34,142 bases of DNA, taken from positions 1 through 34,142 of the forward strand of contig JAAELW010000189.1 of NCBI GenBank assembly GCA_024226235.1. Reading direction: 5' to 3'. The DNA is from a bacterium. GTDB lineage: Bacteria > Myxococcota_A > UBA9160 > UBA6930. Under the pieces are notes generated by a model. That model searched no databases and was not told the DNA's origin. It saw only the letters and a program-made list of their open reading frames with translations. Positions 15,641 to 24,572 of the stretch are shown piece after piece. Both the position numbers and the translations under genes were made by a program. Position 1 is the stretch's first letter, and every line of letters starts with the position of its first letter.

Positions 15641-16756
15641 CTACCGATCCCCGGATTCGCCTGGATGGGGCGAAGTAGGTTCGCTCTCGTGTGAGTACGA
15701 ATTAGTCACCGCAGGGATTGCAAGGGTTCCCTGTTGAACACGGCCTCGCCCCGCAGGTCGGTCGGGCTGCGGACCGGATCTTCCGGCCTCGGGCGCAACG
15801 CGAAACAAGCTGGCATCGGGGTGAAAGGCCGCCCAGGCGAACCAGAACCCCTCGACGACCTCGACCCGCTCCGATGCAACGACATCGAAGACCTGGGCGA
15901 CATCGTCGTAGCGAATGCGGACCTTCTCCCCGGCTAGCTCTTCCTCGACGTAGCCACCGGCGCGGACCAGCTCGGCAGCGGGATACCCGCGAGCCGTCGT
16001 GTCCGGGATGCGCAGACCCAGTGTGGGCATCTTCGGGTGGTAGCGGTCGTCGGACGGCACCGGGAACATCAAACGCGAAGACGTCGAATAGCCCCGATAG
16101 GGCGAGCGTCCGTAGTCTCGCCGATGACCGGTGCGCCTGGACAAGACCGTCGTGCCCGGGTGCCGTTGCCGCCATGCACCCCAGCTCTCCATCCGCGAGC
16201 GCAGCAACGTGAGTTCATTCCCGCGGCTCATTCCGGTAATCGCCCGGGAAGAAATCTGGGACCACAGGCTTTCCGTCTCCCGATCGTACATCAGTACGTC
16301 GGACTGATAGAGCAGACCCGATACTCCAAAGTGTCGTTCGACACCGGCCACGCGGCGATCGAAGACCATTCCGGTTCCGCAAAGCGGACACCAGCTGATC
16401 AGAACAGGGCGTCCACCCAGCGTGTCGTTGACCAGCTCGTGGTGGTCGAGGATCGGCAGCGGATAGGCGCGCGCCTCACCGCCCCATTCGAAGCCCAGCA
16501 CCACCACGTCGTCGGCCCAGGCTGCCTCGCCCGAGCTGTCCGCGGGTCCGGTCTCCGGCTGATCGAGGGCCGGGATTCCATCGCGCGGCGGGCCACCCGC
16601 GTGAATCTCGGAGGCAGGAACATCTGCCTCCGCAAGGTCGAAGCCATTTCGGATGGGCTCTGCGGCCACCCCGGAAGCCGTCCCTAGAAGCGCCTGGATC
16701 AATGCGACCGAGGCACCCATCCCGCGCGCACACCTGCCCACGCTCCTTCCGGCCAC
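15641..16756 (-). CDS. DUF3179 domain-containing exported protein
   Basis: The protein is 371 residues from GTG 16756, supported by GGAGG 9 nt upstream on this strand; an ATG at 16720 is the alternative. Residues ~12-32 form a signal peptide ending near GVAAEP. The body matches DUF3179 (PF11376): WGGEARAYPLPILDHHELVND, then SWCPLCGTGMVFDR with the paired Cys 123 and Cys 126, then FGVSGLLYQSDVLMYDRET and ESLWSQ. The Cys-x-x-Cys and His residues suggest metal or redox chemistry, but the family's function is not established. The protein is about 60-70 residues longer at its C-terminus than I would expect for the core domain. It is convergent with the pentaheme lipoprotein gene, leaving only 41 nt between them. 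Confidence 0.88.
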   Translation of the reverse strand: MAGRSVGRCARGMGASVALIQALLGTASGVAAEPIRNGFDLAEADVPASEIHAGGPPRDGIPALDQPETGPADSSGEAAWADDVVVLGFEWGGEARAYPLPILDHHELVNDTLGGRPVLISWCPLCGTGMVFDRRVAGVERHFGVSGLLYQSDVLMYDRETESLWSQISSRAITGMSRGNELTLLRSRMESWGAWRQRHPGTTVLSRRTGHRRDYGRSPYRGYSTSSRLMFPVPSDDRYHPKMPTLGLRIPDTTARGYPAAELVRAGGYVEEELAGEKVRIRYDDVAQVFDVVASERVEVVEGFWFAWAAFHPDASLFRVAPEAGRSGPQPDRPAGRGRVQQGTLAIPAVTNSYSHESEPTSPHPGESGDR

Positions 16757-16903
16757 GGCTGCCTACCTCCAGACACACCTACGGGCCGGAGGACTGCACG
16801 GTTACGAGACCACACCCCTGGTGCGAACCGGCCCCCCCACGGGGCATGGGGATCTGACACCTCAGATGGGCCCATGGACACTTATGATTACTGGAAGAGA
16901 AAC

Positions 16904-17860
16904 ATGAGATCCACGCTCCACCTGCCGCTTCGAAGCCTGCTCGCCAACTTGCTGGTCACAGGGTTTCTGCTGGGAGGAGCCGCCGCGGAGGACGTGGGAC
17001 CGATCACGGCCACGCTTCCCAGTAACCCGGCCGCCCTGCCTGCGGTCGCCGCGATCGCACCCTCGTTGCACTCCCCGGACATGCGAGGCGACCCGGGGCT
17101 CAGCCGCCTGTGGGCAGAGAGCGTCGAAGCCGAACGGGTGCGGGATGTCGCGCGCGCCGCCGAGCTGAAGCGACGAGTCCTCGAGCAATTGGATGGGGAT
17201 GTCCACACCCGATGGCGCCTGGCGCGAGACCTGATTCTGATCGGAGAAGCGATTCCGATGGCCCAGGAGCAGCGCCGGCGGGAGCTCTTCACGGAGGCCC
17301 GGACGCTGGCGTCGAGCGCGGCTCGCGACGATCCGGACTGCGTCGAGTGCTGCTTCTACCACTTTGCCGCCATCTCTCGCATCGCGACGGTCAACGGAGT
17401 GTTCCGCTCACTCGGGCTGGTCAAGGAGTCAGGCGAAGAACTCGAGCGCTGCCTCGCAATGGAACCCTCGGCCTGGAGCGACACGGATTGGAACCAAGAG
17501 CGCGGCAACCTCTACTACGGCGCGGCGATCTACTATCGCATGGTGCCCGATACCTGGTGGATTGAGGGGCTGCTGGGCTTCCGCGGCGACAAGGTGGCCG
17601 CGGCTCGCTTTGCCCGGCAGGCCTTCGAACTGACTCCCAACCGTGTCGACTACCGGGTCGAGCTCGGCATCTCGCTGGTCTGCCTGGGAAATGCGCAGGA
17701 CGAAGAACAGACCCGAACCGAAGGGCTCGCTCTGCTCGAAGGCCTCGACGATCTACCCACGCGGGTGGCCACCGACCCGCTGGACCGCGCCCGTGCAGCC
17801 GAGATTCACGCGGACCCGACCAAGGCGTGTGGAAATGCCCGCTCCGTGGAACTCGAATAG
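16904..17860 (+). CDS. Secreted helical-repeat (TPR-like) protein
   Basis: The start is ATG 16904 (318 residues), with GGAAGAG 5-10 nt upstream. An in-frame ATG at 16874 lacks a ribosome binding site. Residues 1-27 form a signal peptide (LLANLLVTGFLLGGAAA). The mature part is helical, with paired amphipathic helices of TPR type (AAELKRRVLEQLDGDVHTRWRLA; ELFTEARTLASSAARDDPDC; KVAAARFARQAFELTPNRVDYRVELG). A Cys-rich site, CVECC, occurs midway. TPR proteins usually act as scaffolds, here in the periplasm; the partner is unknown. It leads a same-strand run containing an acyltransferase, a predicted outer-membrane barrel protein and a serine hydrolase. The next gene begins 28 nt after it, or overlaps it by 26 nt if the earlier start of that gene is used. 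Confidence 0.8.
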   Translation: MRSTLHLPLRSLLANLLVTGFLLGGAAAEDVGPITATLPSNPAALPAVAAIAPSLHSPDMRGDPGLSRLWAESVEAERVRDVARAAELKRRVLEQLDGDVHTRWRLARDLILIGEAIPMAQEQRRRELFTEARTLASSAARDDPDCVECCFYHFAAISRIATVNGVFRSLGLVKESGEELERCLAMEPSAWSDTDWNQERGNLYYGAAIYYRMVPDTWWIEGLLGFRGDKVAAARFARQAFELTPNRVDYRVELGISLVCLGNAQDEEQTRTEGLALLEGLDDLPTRVATDPLDRARAAEIHADPTKACGNARSVELE

Positions 17861-17888
17861 CCCCCGCCCAACGCGGTATTCTCTCGGC

Positions 17889-18623
17889 GTGGTGCGTCGA
17901 CTCGGCTCGGTCGTTTTCTGGGCCTTTCTCACGATTTCCTCGATCCTGTTGTTCCCGGTGGCTGTGCTGCTGTGGGCGTCCACCGTCTTGGTCGACAAGC
18001 GGCTCTTCCTGCTCCACAAGCTCACCTGCTTCTGGGCCTCGCTCTACACATGGGTGAACCCGGTCTGGCAGGTCTCGATCGAGGGCCGCGAGAAGATCCG
18101 CCGAGACGAGACCTATGTGATGGTCTCGAACCATCTCTCGACGATCGACATCTTCGTCGTGTTCCGCCTATTCACCCATTTCAAATGGATCTCGAAGATC
18201 GAGAACTTCCGGCTGCCCTTCATCGGCTGGAACATGCGCCTCAACCGCTACATCGAGCTGCGCCGGGGCGAACGAGCCAGTGTGATGCAGATGTTCCGCG
18301 CCTGTGAGCAGACCCTGGCGGACGGCAACTCGATCATGATGTTCCCGGAAGGAACGCGCTCGGTGGACGGGAAGCTCCGACCGTTCAAGCCCGGCGCATT
18401 CGAGCTGGCGATCCGCTGCCAGAAACCGCTACTGGTGATGACCATCGATGGCAGTGGCGATGCGCTGCCAAAGCGCGGCTTCGTGCTGCGGGGCAGGCAT
18501 CGGATCCGCATGAGCGTGCTCGGCGAAATCCCGGTGGAAGAGCTCGGGGACGATGAAGAGGCCCTCTCCGATCGGGTACGCGCCCAGATGGCGGAGCATT
18601 TGGGGCAGTTCATCCGCGCATGA
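17889..18623 (+). CDS. plsC: 1-acyl-sn-glycerol-3-phosphate acyltransferase (PlsC-like)
   Basis: I use GTG 17889 (244 residues). ATG 17835 would add 18 residues and overlap the previous gene; neither start has a clear ribosome binding site. The N-terminal ~30 residues are a membrane anchor. The acyltransferase blocks are all visible: NHLSTID (His 82 and Asp 87 of HX4D), then a glycerophosphate-binding region around NFRLPFIGWNMRLNRYIELRR given in two parts, FPEGTRS (152-158) and a KPG block (167-169) followed by a Pro-ending segment (QKPLLVMTIDG). The reaction is acylation of lysophosphatidic acid to phosphatidic acid at the inner membrane. Genomes often hold several paralogues, and some acylate other lipids. 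The surrounding genes point to an envelope setting. Confidence 0.9.
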   Translation: MVRRLGSVVFWAFLTISSILLFPVAVLLWASTVLVDKRLFLLHKLTCFWASLYTWVNPVWQVSIEGREKIRRDETYVMVSNHLSTIDIFVVFRLFTHFKWISKIENFRLPFIGWNMRLNRYIELRRGERASVMQMFRACEQTLADGNSIMMFPEGTRSVDGKLRPFKPGAFELAIRCQKPLLVMTIDGSGDALPKRGFVLRGRHRIRMSVLGEIPVEELGDDEEALSDRVRAQMAEHLGQFIRA

Positions 18624-18635
18624 ACCGAGAAAGCT

Positions 18636-18661
18636 CCTGGCGTGTCGGGAAACGGGCCAGG
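18636..18661. other. Inverted repeat between plsC and the DUF5916 gene
   Basis: CCTGGC at 18636-18641 and GCCAGG at 18656-18661 are perfect 6-bp arms around a 14-nt loop, just past the plsC stop. No T-run follows, so it may be a weak Rho-assisted terminator or a processing site, or chance. Confidence 0.25.
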
Positions 18662-18726
18662 CACTGTCCTACGCTCGCGTCCACCCTCGACTACCTCGAC
18701 CGGTCACGGAGCCCGTGCCTTACAGA

Positions 18727-20886
18727 ATGACGATGCGTTCCGGACTCCGTTGGCTGGCTCTCGGCTGGCTTCTTGCGACCTCTGCCGCGCTTGCGGAGAC
18801 TCCTTCCGCGGAGCTTTCTGCGCTGCCCGAAGAGGTTCCGCCGCCGACCATCGACGGCGTGCTCGAAGACGAGGCCTGGGACCACGCCGTGCTGCTCAGC
18901 CCTCTGGTCCAGGTCGTCCCGGTCGAGGGCGGCCCACCCAGCGAGCGCACCGAGGTGCGGATCACCTACGACCGAAACGCCCTCTACATCGCAGTTCAGG
19001 CGTTCGATCGCGCCCCCGACCAGATCATCGCATCGGGCATGCGACGGGACACCAGCCTGCGCCCGGACGACCGCATCAGCGTGATGATCGACACCTTCCA
19101 CGATCACCGCAACGCCTTCCTCTTCTCGACCAACCCGAATGGCTCGCGCTACGACGGGATCGTCGAAGACAACTATTCCTTCAAGGCCGAATGGGACGGC
19201 ATCTGGTACACGAAATCCCGGATCCACGAAGACGGCTGGAGCAGCGAGTTCGCAATTCCGTTCAAGAGCCTGAGCTTCGACCCGGCCGGCACGACCTGGG
19301 GATTCAATCTGCTGCGTACCGTGCGCCGGCATAACGAAGAGAACCGCTGGGCGTCGGCCAAACAGAACAAATCCATGGTCGATGTCTCCGAGGCTGGCGA
19401 CCTGACGGGCTTGCGAGGACTCGAACAGGGACTCGGGCTCGACATCAAGCCTGCGGGTTCGATCGGCTGGACCCACGACCGCACCTCCGACCGCAGCTTC
19501 TCGAACCTCGATCCGAGTCTGGACGTCTTCTACCGGGTGACACCGTCGATCACAGCCGCCCTGACGACCAACACCGATTTCTCAGATGCAGCCGTCGATT
19601 CGCGGCAGGTGAATCTCTCCCGCTTCGCACTGTTCTTCCCGGAGACGCGGGACTTCTTCCTGCAGGACGCCGGGATCTTCGACTTCCCGGTGGGCGGTAC
19701 CGGAGCCACCAACGGCATCCCGTTCTTCTCGCGCCGCATCGGCCTCTCGGGGGGTGGCGATGTGATTCCGATCCGGATCGGCACCAAGATCACCGGACGC
19801 ACCGGTCCCCTGAACTTCGGCGCGTTGAACGTACAGATGGCCGGCCACGGCGATGTAGACGCGAAGAACCTGTCGGTCGGGCGCGCGAAGCTGAACATCG
19901 GCGAGGAATCCTTCGTCGGACTCATCGCCACCCACGGCGACCCGCTCACCAACGGATCGAACAGCCTGATCTCGGGTGACCTGAACCTGCGCACCAGCAA
20001 GATTTTCGGCAACCAGATCCTGGAGTTCCGCAGTTGGCTCCAGCATTCGACCACATCGGGCCCGGTCGGAGACGACACCGCCTGGAGTGCACGGCTCGCC
20101 TACCCGAACGATCTCTGGAACTGGGCACTCGACATCAAGCAGGTCGGCGAGGATTTCAATCCGGCGCTCGGCTTCGTCAACCGGCCCGAGACCCGGCAGA
20201 GCATCGCTTCGCTTCGCCGCCGTTGGCGACCGGCGGGGAGCGCGGTTCGCATCTACGAGGCTTCGGCATTCGGGATCGTCACGACGGACCTCGGCAACGA
20301 CCTGGAATCACTCTACGTCAGCTCCAACGGGCGAATCGAAAACCATGCCGGGGATTTCATCAAGCTCGAAGGCAACATCCAGACCGAGGTGCTGGAGACT
20401 GCATTCGAGATCCTGCCCGGCATCGTGGTCCCCAAGGATCGCTACGACTTCAGCCGCGTCACGCTCTCGGGGGGTACCGCAACTTCCCGCCCGCTGGCCG
20501 CAGAGCTCTCGTTCGGAGCAGGCACCTTCTACTCGGGCCACATCCGTGCGGGCCGTGCGCTGCTCGAGTGGCGCGCCTCGAAACACTTCTTCGCGTCGCT
20601 CGAATTCCTCCAGAACTCCGTGCGGCTCCACGAAGGGAACTTCACGACCCGGCTCGGACGGGTGAATATCAACGTGGTCTTCACGCCGGATCTCTCCTGG
20701 GAGACTTTCATGCAGTTCGACAACCTGAGCAACAGCTTGGGGTGGAACAGCCGACTGCGATGGATACTACGACCCGGAGAAGAAATCGTATTCGTCTGGA
20801 ACCAGGCCTTCGATACGACGAACTACGACCTGCGCGGCGAGCGGACGAATCTGATCGGAAAGGTGTCCTGGACCTTCCGGTTCTGA
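18727..20886 (+). CDS. CBM9-like / DUF5916 protein, predicted outer-membrane barrel
   Basis: I choose ATG 18727 (719 residues), because an open stretch upstream would bury the signal peptide (LRWLALGWLLATSAALAE). Residues ~35-230 form a CBM9-like beta-sandwich: PTIDGVLEDEAWDHA, RITYDRNALYIAVQAFD, DDRISVMIDTFHDHRNAFLF and WSSEFAIPFKSLSFD. The rest (~235-719) is the DUF5916 region, with alternating beta-strands rich in Tyr, Phe and Gly and the block FPETRDFFLQDAGIFD. It ends ...GKVSWTFRF, and a terminal Phe is the usual mark of BAM-assembled outer-membrane barrels. The function of DUF5916 proteins is not established. The N-terminal module suggests carbohydrate or peptide ligand binding. No TonB box is evident. 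Confidence 0.87.
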   Translation: MTMRSGLRWLALGWLLATSAALAETPSAELSALPEEVPPPTIDGVLEDEAWDHAVLLSPLVQVVPVEGGPPSERTEVRITYDRNALYIAVQAFDRAPDQIIASGMRRDTSLRPDDRISVMIDTFHDHRNAFLFSTNPNGSRYDGIVEDNYSFKAEWDGIWYTKSRIHEDGWSSEFAIPFKSLSFDPAGTTWGFNLLRTVRRHNEENRWASAKQNKSMVDVSEAGDLTGLRGLEQGLGLDIKPAGSIGWTHDRTSDRSFSNLDPSLDVFYRVTPSITAALTTNTDFSDAAVDSRQVNLSRFALFFPETRDFFLQDAGIFDFPVGGTGATNGIPFFSRRIGLSGGGDVIPIRIGTKITGRTGPLNFGALNVQMAGHGDVDAKNLSVGRAKLNIGEESFVGLIATHGDPLTNGSNSLISGDLNLRTSKIFGNQILEFRSWLQHSTTSGPVGDDTAWSARLAYPNDLWNWALDIKQVGEDFNPALGFVNRPETRQSIASLRRRWRPAGSAVRIYEASAFGIVTTDLGNDLESLYVSSNGRIENHAGDFIKLEGNIQTEVLETAFEILPGIVVPKDRYDFSRVTLSGGTATSRPLAAELSFGAGTFYSGHIRAGRALLEWRASKHFFASLEFLQNSVRLHEGNFTTRLGRVNINVVFTPDLSWETFMQFDNLSNSLGWNSRLRWILRPGEEIVFVWNQAFDTTNYDLRGERTNLIGKVSWTFRF

Positions 20887-20932
20887 ACCAAGGAAATGTC
20901 CGTCGACGAACCTGCAGTGAGGAACCTCGGCC

Positions 20933-22165
20933 ATGAATCGACTCCTACGCGGCCTCGGCATCGCCATCGCGCTGCTTCTCGTCGCTTCCCTTTTCTACTA
21001 CAAAGAACTCGTCCAACTCTGGCGGGTCGCCCATCTCTCCGACGAGGGCAGCATCGTCCACAACTTCCAGCACATGGACGAACTCTTCTCGACGAGTTCG
21101 ATCGCGGGGGGAGGCGAGGTCTTCGAGTTCGAGCGCGGCCGCTATGACCTTCCCACGAGCTTCAGATACCAGGACAAGACCTTCGACACCGAGAAGTTCC
21201 TCGCCGAGACGATGACCACCGGACTGCTAGTCCTCCACGACGACCGGATCCTGCTGGAGCGCTACGCCCATGGTCATTCCGCTGAAGGAACCCACATCGC
21301 GTGGTCGGTGAGCAAGTCCTTCCTCTCGGCGCTGTTCGGCATCGCAGTGGGCGAAGGAGACGTGCGCGACATCATGCAGCCGGTCACTGACTACGTCCCA
21401 GAACTCGCGGGTTCGGGCTACGACGGCGTCCCGATCAAGCATGTCTTGCAGATGTCCTCAGGTGTCGGCTTCAACGAGGACTACGGAGATCCGGACTCGG
21501 ACATCAACCGCATGGGGCGCGCGCTGGCGATGGGAAACAGCCTGCTGGAGTTCGCCGCGACCCTCGAACGAGCGCGCGAGCCCGGCACCCTCCAGCACTA
21601 CGTGAGTATCGATACCCAGGTGCTCGGCACGGTGCTGGTCCGTGCGACGGGGAAGAGCCTGGCCGCCTACACCTCGGAGAAGCTCTGGAAGCCCTTGGGA
21701 ATGGAATCCCCGGCGTACTGGATGGTCGACGACACGGGCATGGGCATGGCCTTTGGTGGACTGAACGCAAGCCTTCGGGATTTCGCCCGCTTCGGCCGGC
21801 TCTACCTCGACCGCGGGAACTGGAACGGAAAGCAGATCGTTCCCACCGACTGGGTCACCGCGTCCACCACTCCGGACGCGCCACATCTGATGCCGGGAGC
21901 GAAGCCCGGAACCGACAACATGATGGGCTACGGCTACCAGTGGTGGCTCCCCGCAGATTGGAAGGGGGACTTCATGGCTCTCGGGGTCTACAACCAGATG
22001 ATCTACATCGACCCGAACAGCAGGCTCGTGATCGCCAGGCATGCCGCGAACCGGGATTTCCAACGCAACGGCTTCGAGCCGACTCGCGAGGCCCTGGCTC
22101 TGTGGCGCAAGATTTCCGGTGAGCTCACTTCGTCGCCCCCCACGGTGACGACTCTACCGGACTGA
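20933..22165 (+). CDS. Membrane-anchored beta-lactamase-family serine hydrolase
   Basis: This 410-residue protein starts at ATG 20933, with GAGGAA about 10 nt upstream. Residues 5-23 form a single N-terminal membrane anchor (LRGLGIAIALLLVASLFYY). The class C beta-lactamase/DD-peptidase fold follows. The nucleophile is in SVSK (Ser 125, Lys 128), the second motif is YVS (Tyr 223-Ser 225, replacing YxN), and a C-terminal block has YGYQWWLP and GVYNQMIYIDP. The domain fits the 6-aminohexanoate-dimer-hydrolase/esterase branch better than true lactamases, since the third K-T/S-G motif is absent. Substrates in this branch include oligomeric amides, esters and D-amino-acid peptides. The active site should face the periplasm. 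Confidence 0.88.
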   Translation: MNRLLRGLGIAIALLLVASLFYYKELVQLWRVAHLSDEGSIVHNFQHMDELFSTSSIAGGGEVFEFERGRYDLPTSFRYQDKTFDTEKFLAETMTTGLLVLHDDRILLERYAHGHSAEGTHIAWSVSKSFLSALFGIAVGEGDVRDIMQPVTDYVPELAGSGYDGVPIKHVLQMSSGVGFNEDYGDPDSDINRMGRALAMGNSLLEFAATLERAREPGTLQHYVSIDTQVLGTVLVRATGKSLAAYTSEKLWKPLGMESPAYWMVDDTGMGMAFGGLNASLRDFARFGRLYLDRGNWNGKQIVPTDWVTASTTPDAPHLMPGAKPGTDNMMGYGYQWWLPADWKGDFMALGVYNQMIYIDPNSRLVIARHAANRDFQRNGFEPTREALALWRKISGELTSSPPTVTTLPD

Positions 22166-22197
22166 CAAACCAGTCTGTACCCGGGTCGTCTCGCGGG

Positions 22198-22581
22198 TCA
22201 GAAGCTCGCGAGCCGTGCCAGGAGCGGGGGGCCCAAGAGCAGCAGGCCGACGACCACCGCTCCGGCGGCAGCAATCAGAACCGCGGCTGCTGCCGTGTCC
22301 TTGCAGCGAGCCACCAGGGGGTGTGCATCCGGGGCGACCCGGTCTGCAAGCGCCTCGATGGCGGTGTTCACGGCCTCGAGCGCCAACACCAGACTGATTG
22401 CGAGCACCAGGGCCGCCCAGTCTCGCAGCGGAAGGCCGAGGAAGAGCCCCATCCCGACGACCAGCAGTGCGGCGAATGCCTGGATCCGGGCGTTGGCCTG
22501 GCTTCGGAAGAGGTGGGCGAACCCTTTGAACGCGAAGCCGAAGCTCTTCAGACGACGCCCCAGGACCGAACGATCGTTCAT
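22198..22581 (-). CDS. dgkA: Diacylglycerol kinase / undecaprenol kinase family membrane protein
   Basis: This is 127 residues, the usual DgkA length, starting at ATG 22581 with AAGG upstream. The start overlaps the mobA stop by 4 nt (ATGA), so translation is coupled. There are three hydrophobic segments (around AALLVVGMGLFLGL, WAALVLAISLVLAL and AVLIAAAGAVVVGLLLL). The catalytic and metal-binding block EAVNTAIEALADRV lies after the second segment, and the KDTAAAAVL block before the third. The N-terminal amphipathic part (FGFAFKGF...FRSQANARIQ) also matches the family. The enzyme phosphorylates diacylglycerol or undecaprenol at the inner membrane. Its position at the end of a molybdenum-cofactor operon is unusual. 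Confidence 0.93.
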   Translation of the reverse strand: MNDRSVLGRRLKSFGFAFKGFAHLFRSQANARIQAFAALLVVGMGLFLGLPLRDWAALVLAISLVLALEAVNTAIEALADRVAPDAHPLVARCKDTAAAAVLIAAAGAVVVGLLLLGPPLLARLASF

Positions 22582-23204
22582 GCTTGCCTTTCGTCGGGCC
22601 GCGTCAAGGCTTCGCGCAGGGCTGTCAGCTCATCGGGTGTGTTGACGTTGGCGAGCGCTGTTCCGCGGGGATCCAGACGGGAGAGGTGCACGCCATCCAA
22701 CCAATTCACCTTCAGCGAGTCGACGAACGAGCCCAGCGCAAGCGTGCCTGCTGCCAGTGCGGAGGCTGCGACGACTGTCGCCGGTTTTCGCCGGTAGAGC
22801 GCGCAGAGGGGATGCCGATTCCTTTCGGTTCGCGGCACGACCGCATCGGCCTCCGGAAATGCCAGTAGCCCCAGCAGCAGCTCGGGTGTGACGGCCAGGT
22901 AATCCGTGGCCAGTACCAGCACCTTCTCCGTGCGTGCCGCAGCGAGCGCGCCCGACAGCCCGCGCAGCGCGCACAGAGGGCCCGCAGGATCGGTGACGAC
23001 GCGCCCGGGCGCGTCCGACGGCGGCGTCCCTCCGACCAGCAGGACCTCGGCGCAGAACCCCTCCAGGAGCCTGGCGATGCGGGTCGCAGCCGCGACACCC
23101 CCGACATCGAGGTGCGCCTTGTCCTGATTCATCCGAGAGGACTCGCCGCCCAACAATACGGCACCCGTCACATCAGCGAAGCGGTCGGGGCCGGGCTCGT
23201 TCAC
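22578..23204 (-). CDS. mobA: Molybdenum cofactor guanylyltransferase
   Basis: I choose GTG 23204 (208 residues), which overlaps the moeA stop by 4 nt (GTGA). A TTG at 23225 is the alternative. The N-terminal nucleotide-binding loop is GAVLLGGESSRMNQDKA. It differs from the usual LAGGxSxRMGxDKA by an Asn in place of the Gly after Met. Other landmarks are TDPAGPLCALRGL, the metal-binding-type LATDYLAVTPELL, and VVPRTERNRHPLCALYRR. The C-terminal FVDSLKVNWLDG and NVNTPDEL are typical of MobA. The protein transfers GMP from GTP to molybdopterin-Mo to form MGD for DMSO-reductase-family enzymes. It is cytoplasmic and in an operon with moeA and dgkA. Confidence 0.88.
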   Translation of the reverse strand: MNEPGPDRFADVTGAVLLGGESSRMNQDKAHLDVGGVAAATRIARLLEGFCAEVLLVGGTPPSDAPGRVVTDPAGPLCALRGLSGALAAARTEKVLVLATDYLAVTPELLLGLLAFPEADAVVPRTERNRHPLCALYRRKPATVVAASALAAGTLALGSFVDSLKVNWLDGVHLSRLDPRGTALANVNTPDELTALREALTRPDERQA

Positions 23205-24454
23205 GCAAGAGGCTCGCGGGTCCAAAAGAATGCCTCGTCCAGCACCTGCACACGCACCACGTCTCCGGCTGCCAACTTGGTGGCCGCAGCGGGAAACACC
23301 AACAGCCCCTGGGCCAGGGACATCGAGCGAAGCACTCCGGAACCCTGGTCACCGGTGCTGGTCGCCAGGATCTGCTCTCCATCTCGTTTCAGGTGAACGC
23401 GCACAAAATGCTGCCGGCCGGCCTTCTTGATCAAGGGCTCGGCGAGCACTGCGCTGACGACGGGGCGAAAGCACGCCTCGTGCCCACCCATCCTCAGCAG
23501 CACGGGTCGGACGAACTGTTCGAAGGTCACCATCGCAGATACCGGATTGCCCGGGAGCCCGAAGACCCACGCGCCCCGCTCACCGATGCGCCCGAATGCC
23601 AGCGGGTAGCCAGGTTTCATCTGGACACCCCAGAAGCGCATCTGCCCGCCGAGTTCTTCGAGCACCGGGCGCACGTGGTCATGGTCACCTACCGACACTC
23701 CAGCCGAGCTGACAAGGAGATCTGCAGAGAGCCCCGCACGGAGTGTGCGCGCCAGATCTTCCCGCGTGTCGCGGGCGATCCCGAGGTTGGATGTGGTGGC
23801 GCCGGCCTCCTCGCATTGAGCTGCCAGGGAGTAGGAATTGCTGGAGACGATGCGCCCGCCCGACGGATCCCCATCGGGCTCGACCAGTTCGTCCCCCCCG
23901 GAAGCGATCGCGACTCGTGGGCGACGGTGTACGTGAACCAGTGTTCGCCCGAGCGATGCCAACATCCCGATCTCGGCGGGCCCGATGCGGGTGCCGGGTT
24001 GCAGCACGAGATCGCCGCGTCTGACGGCTTCGCCGGCAGCGCGCACGTGTTGCCCGCGCGGGGGGGCGATGCGGATCCCGACCCTCTCGCCCTCCGGGTC
24101 GGTATCCTCCTGACGCACGACAGTGTCGGCTCCGGATGGAACGGGTGCGCCGGTGAAGATGCGTGCGGCCTCGCCGGGTCGAAGCGCACGCTCACCGCAC
24201 CCGCCAGCCGCGACTTCGAAGACCACGGGCAAGCCGCGTGGCGCATCCTCCGAGGCTCCGGCCAGATCCTCGGCCCGGACCGCATAGCCGTCCATGGCCG
24301 AACAATCGGCCGGCGGAAGCGTGCGACCTGAATGAACCGACTCGGCCAGGACTCTTCCCAGGGCTTTGGCGGCCGGCACGATCTCGGCCGGAAGGGGCGT
24401 GGCCGCCTCCAGCACGAATCGACGGGCTTCTTCGACCGAGATCCCAGTCTTCAT
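23201..24454 (-). CDS. moeA: Molybdopterin molybdenumtransferase
   Basis: This is 417 residues, normal for MoeA, starting at ATG 24454 with AGGT 8 nt upstream. Conserved blocks are in order. PPADCSAMDGYA (48-58) contains the catalytic Asp region, and IFTGAPVPSGADTVV (99-113) follows. The MoCF-binding part then has IASGGDEL, SSNSYSL, SSAGVSVGDHDHV and GLPGNPVSAMVTF. The C-terminal domain closes with a beta-barrel typical of domain IV. The reaction inserts molybdate into adenylylated molybdopterin, giving molybdenum cofactor, which MobA then modifies. It is the first gene of a three-gene minus-strand operon and is divergent from the dus operon across a 154-nt region. Confidence 0.95.
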   Translation of the reverse strand: MKTGISVEEARRFVLEAATPLPAEIVPAAKALGRVLAESVHSGRTLPPADCSAMDGYAVRAEDLAGASEDAPRGLPVVFEVAAGGCGERALRPGEAARIFTGAPVPSGADTVVRQEDTDPEGERVGIRIAPPRGQHVRAAGEAVRRGDLVLQPGTRIGPAEIGMLASLGRTLVHVHRRPRVAIASGGDELVEPDGDPSGGRIVSSNSYSLAAQCEEAGATTSNLGIARDTREDLARTLRAGLSADLLVSSAGVSVGDHDHVRPVLEELGGQMRFWGVQMKPGYPLAFGRIGERGAWVFGLPGNPVSAMVTFEQFVRPVLLRMGGHEACFRPVVSAVLAEPLIKKAGRQHFVRVHLKRDGEQILATSTGDQGSGVLRSMSLAQGLLVFPAAATKLAAGDVVRVQVLDEAFFWTREPLA

Positions 24455-24572
24455 CTCGCGACCTTACCTGAGCGGGCCGCAGGATGCGCGGGACCGGGGG
24501 CGAACATCCTTGATTCCACTTCGGTTTCCTGTGCCCACGCGGATGGCTCGACGGCTCGGACGGCCGTCGCTA

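Noticed and set aside
22166-22197. Possible terminator between the serine hydrolase and dgkA
   Set aside because: Only 4-5 bp pairings (ACTG/CAGT, ACCCG/CGGGT) with no T-run; too weak to call.
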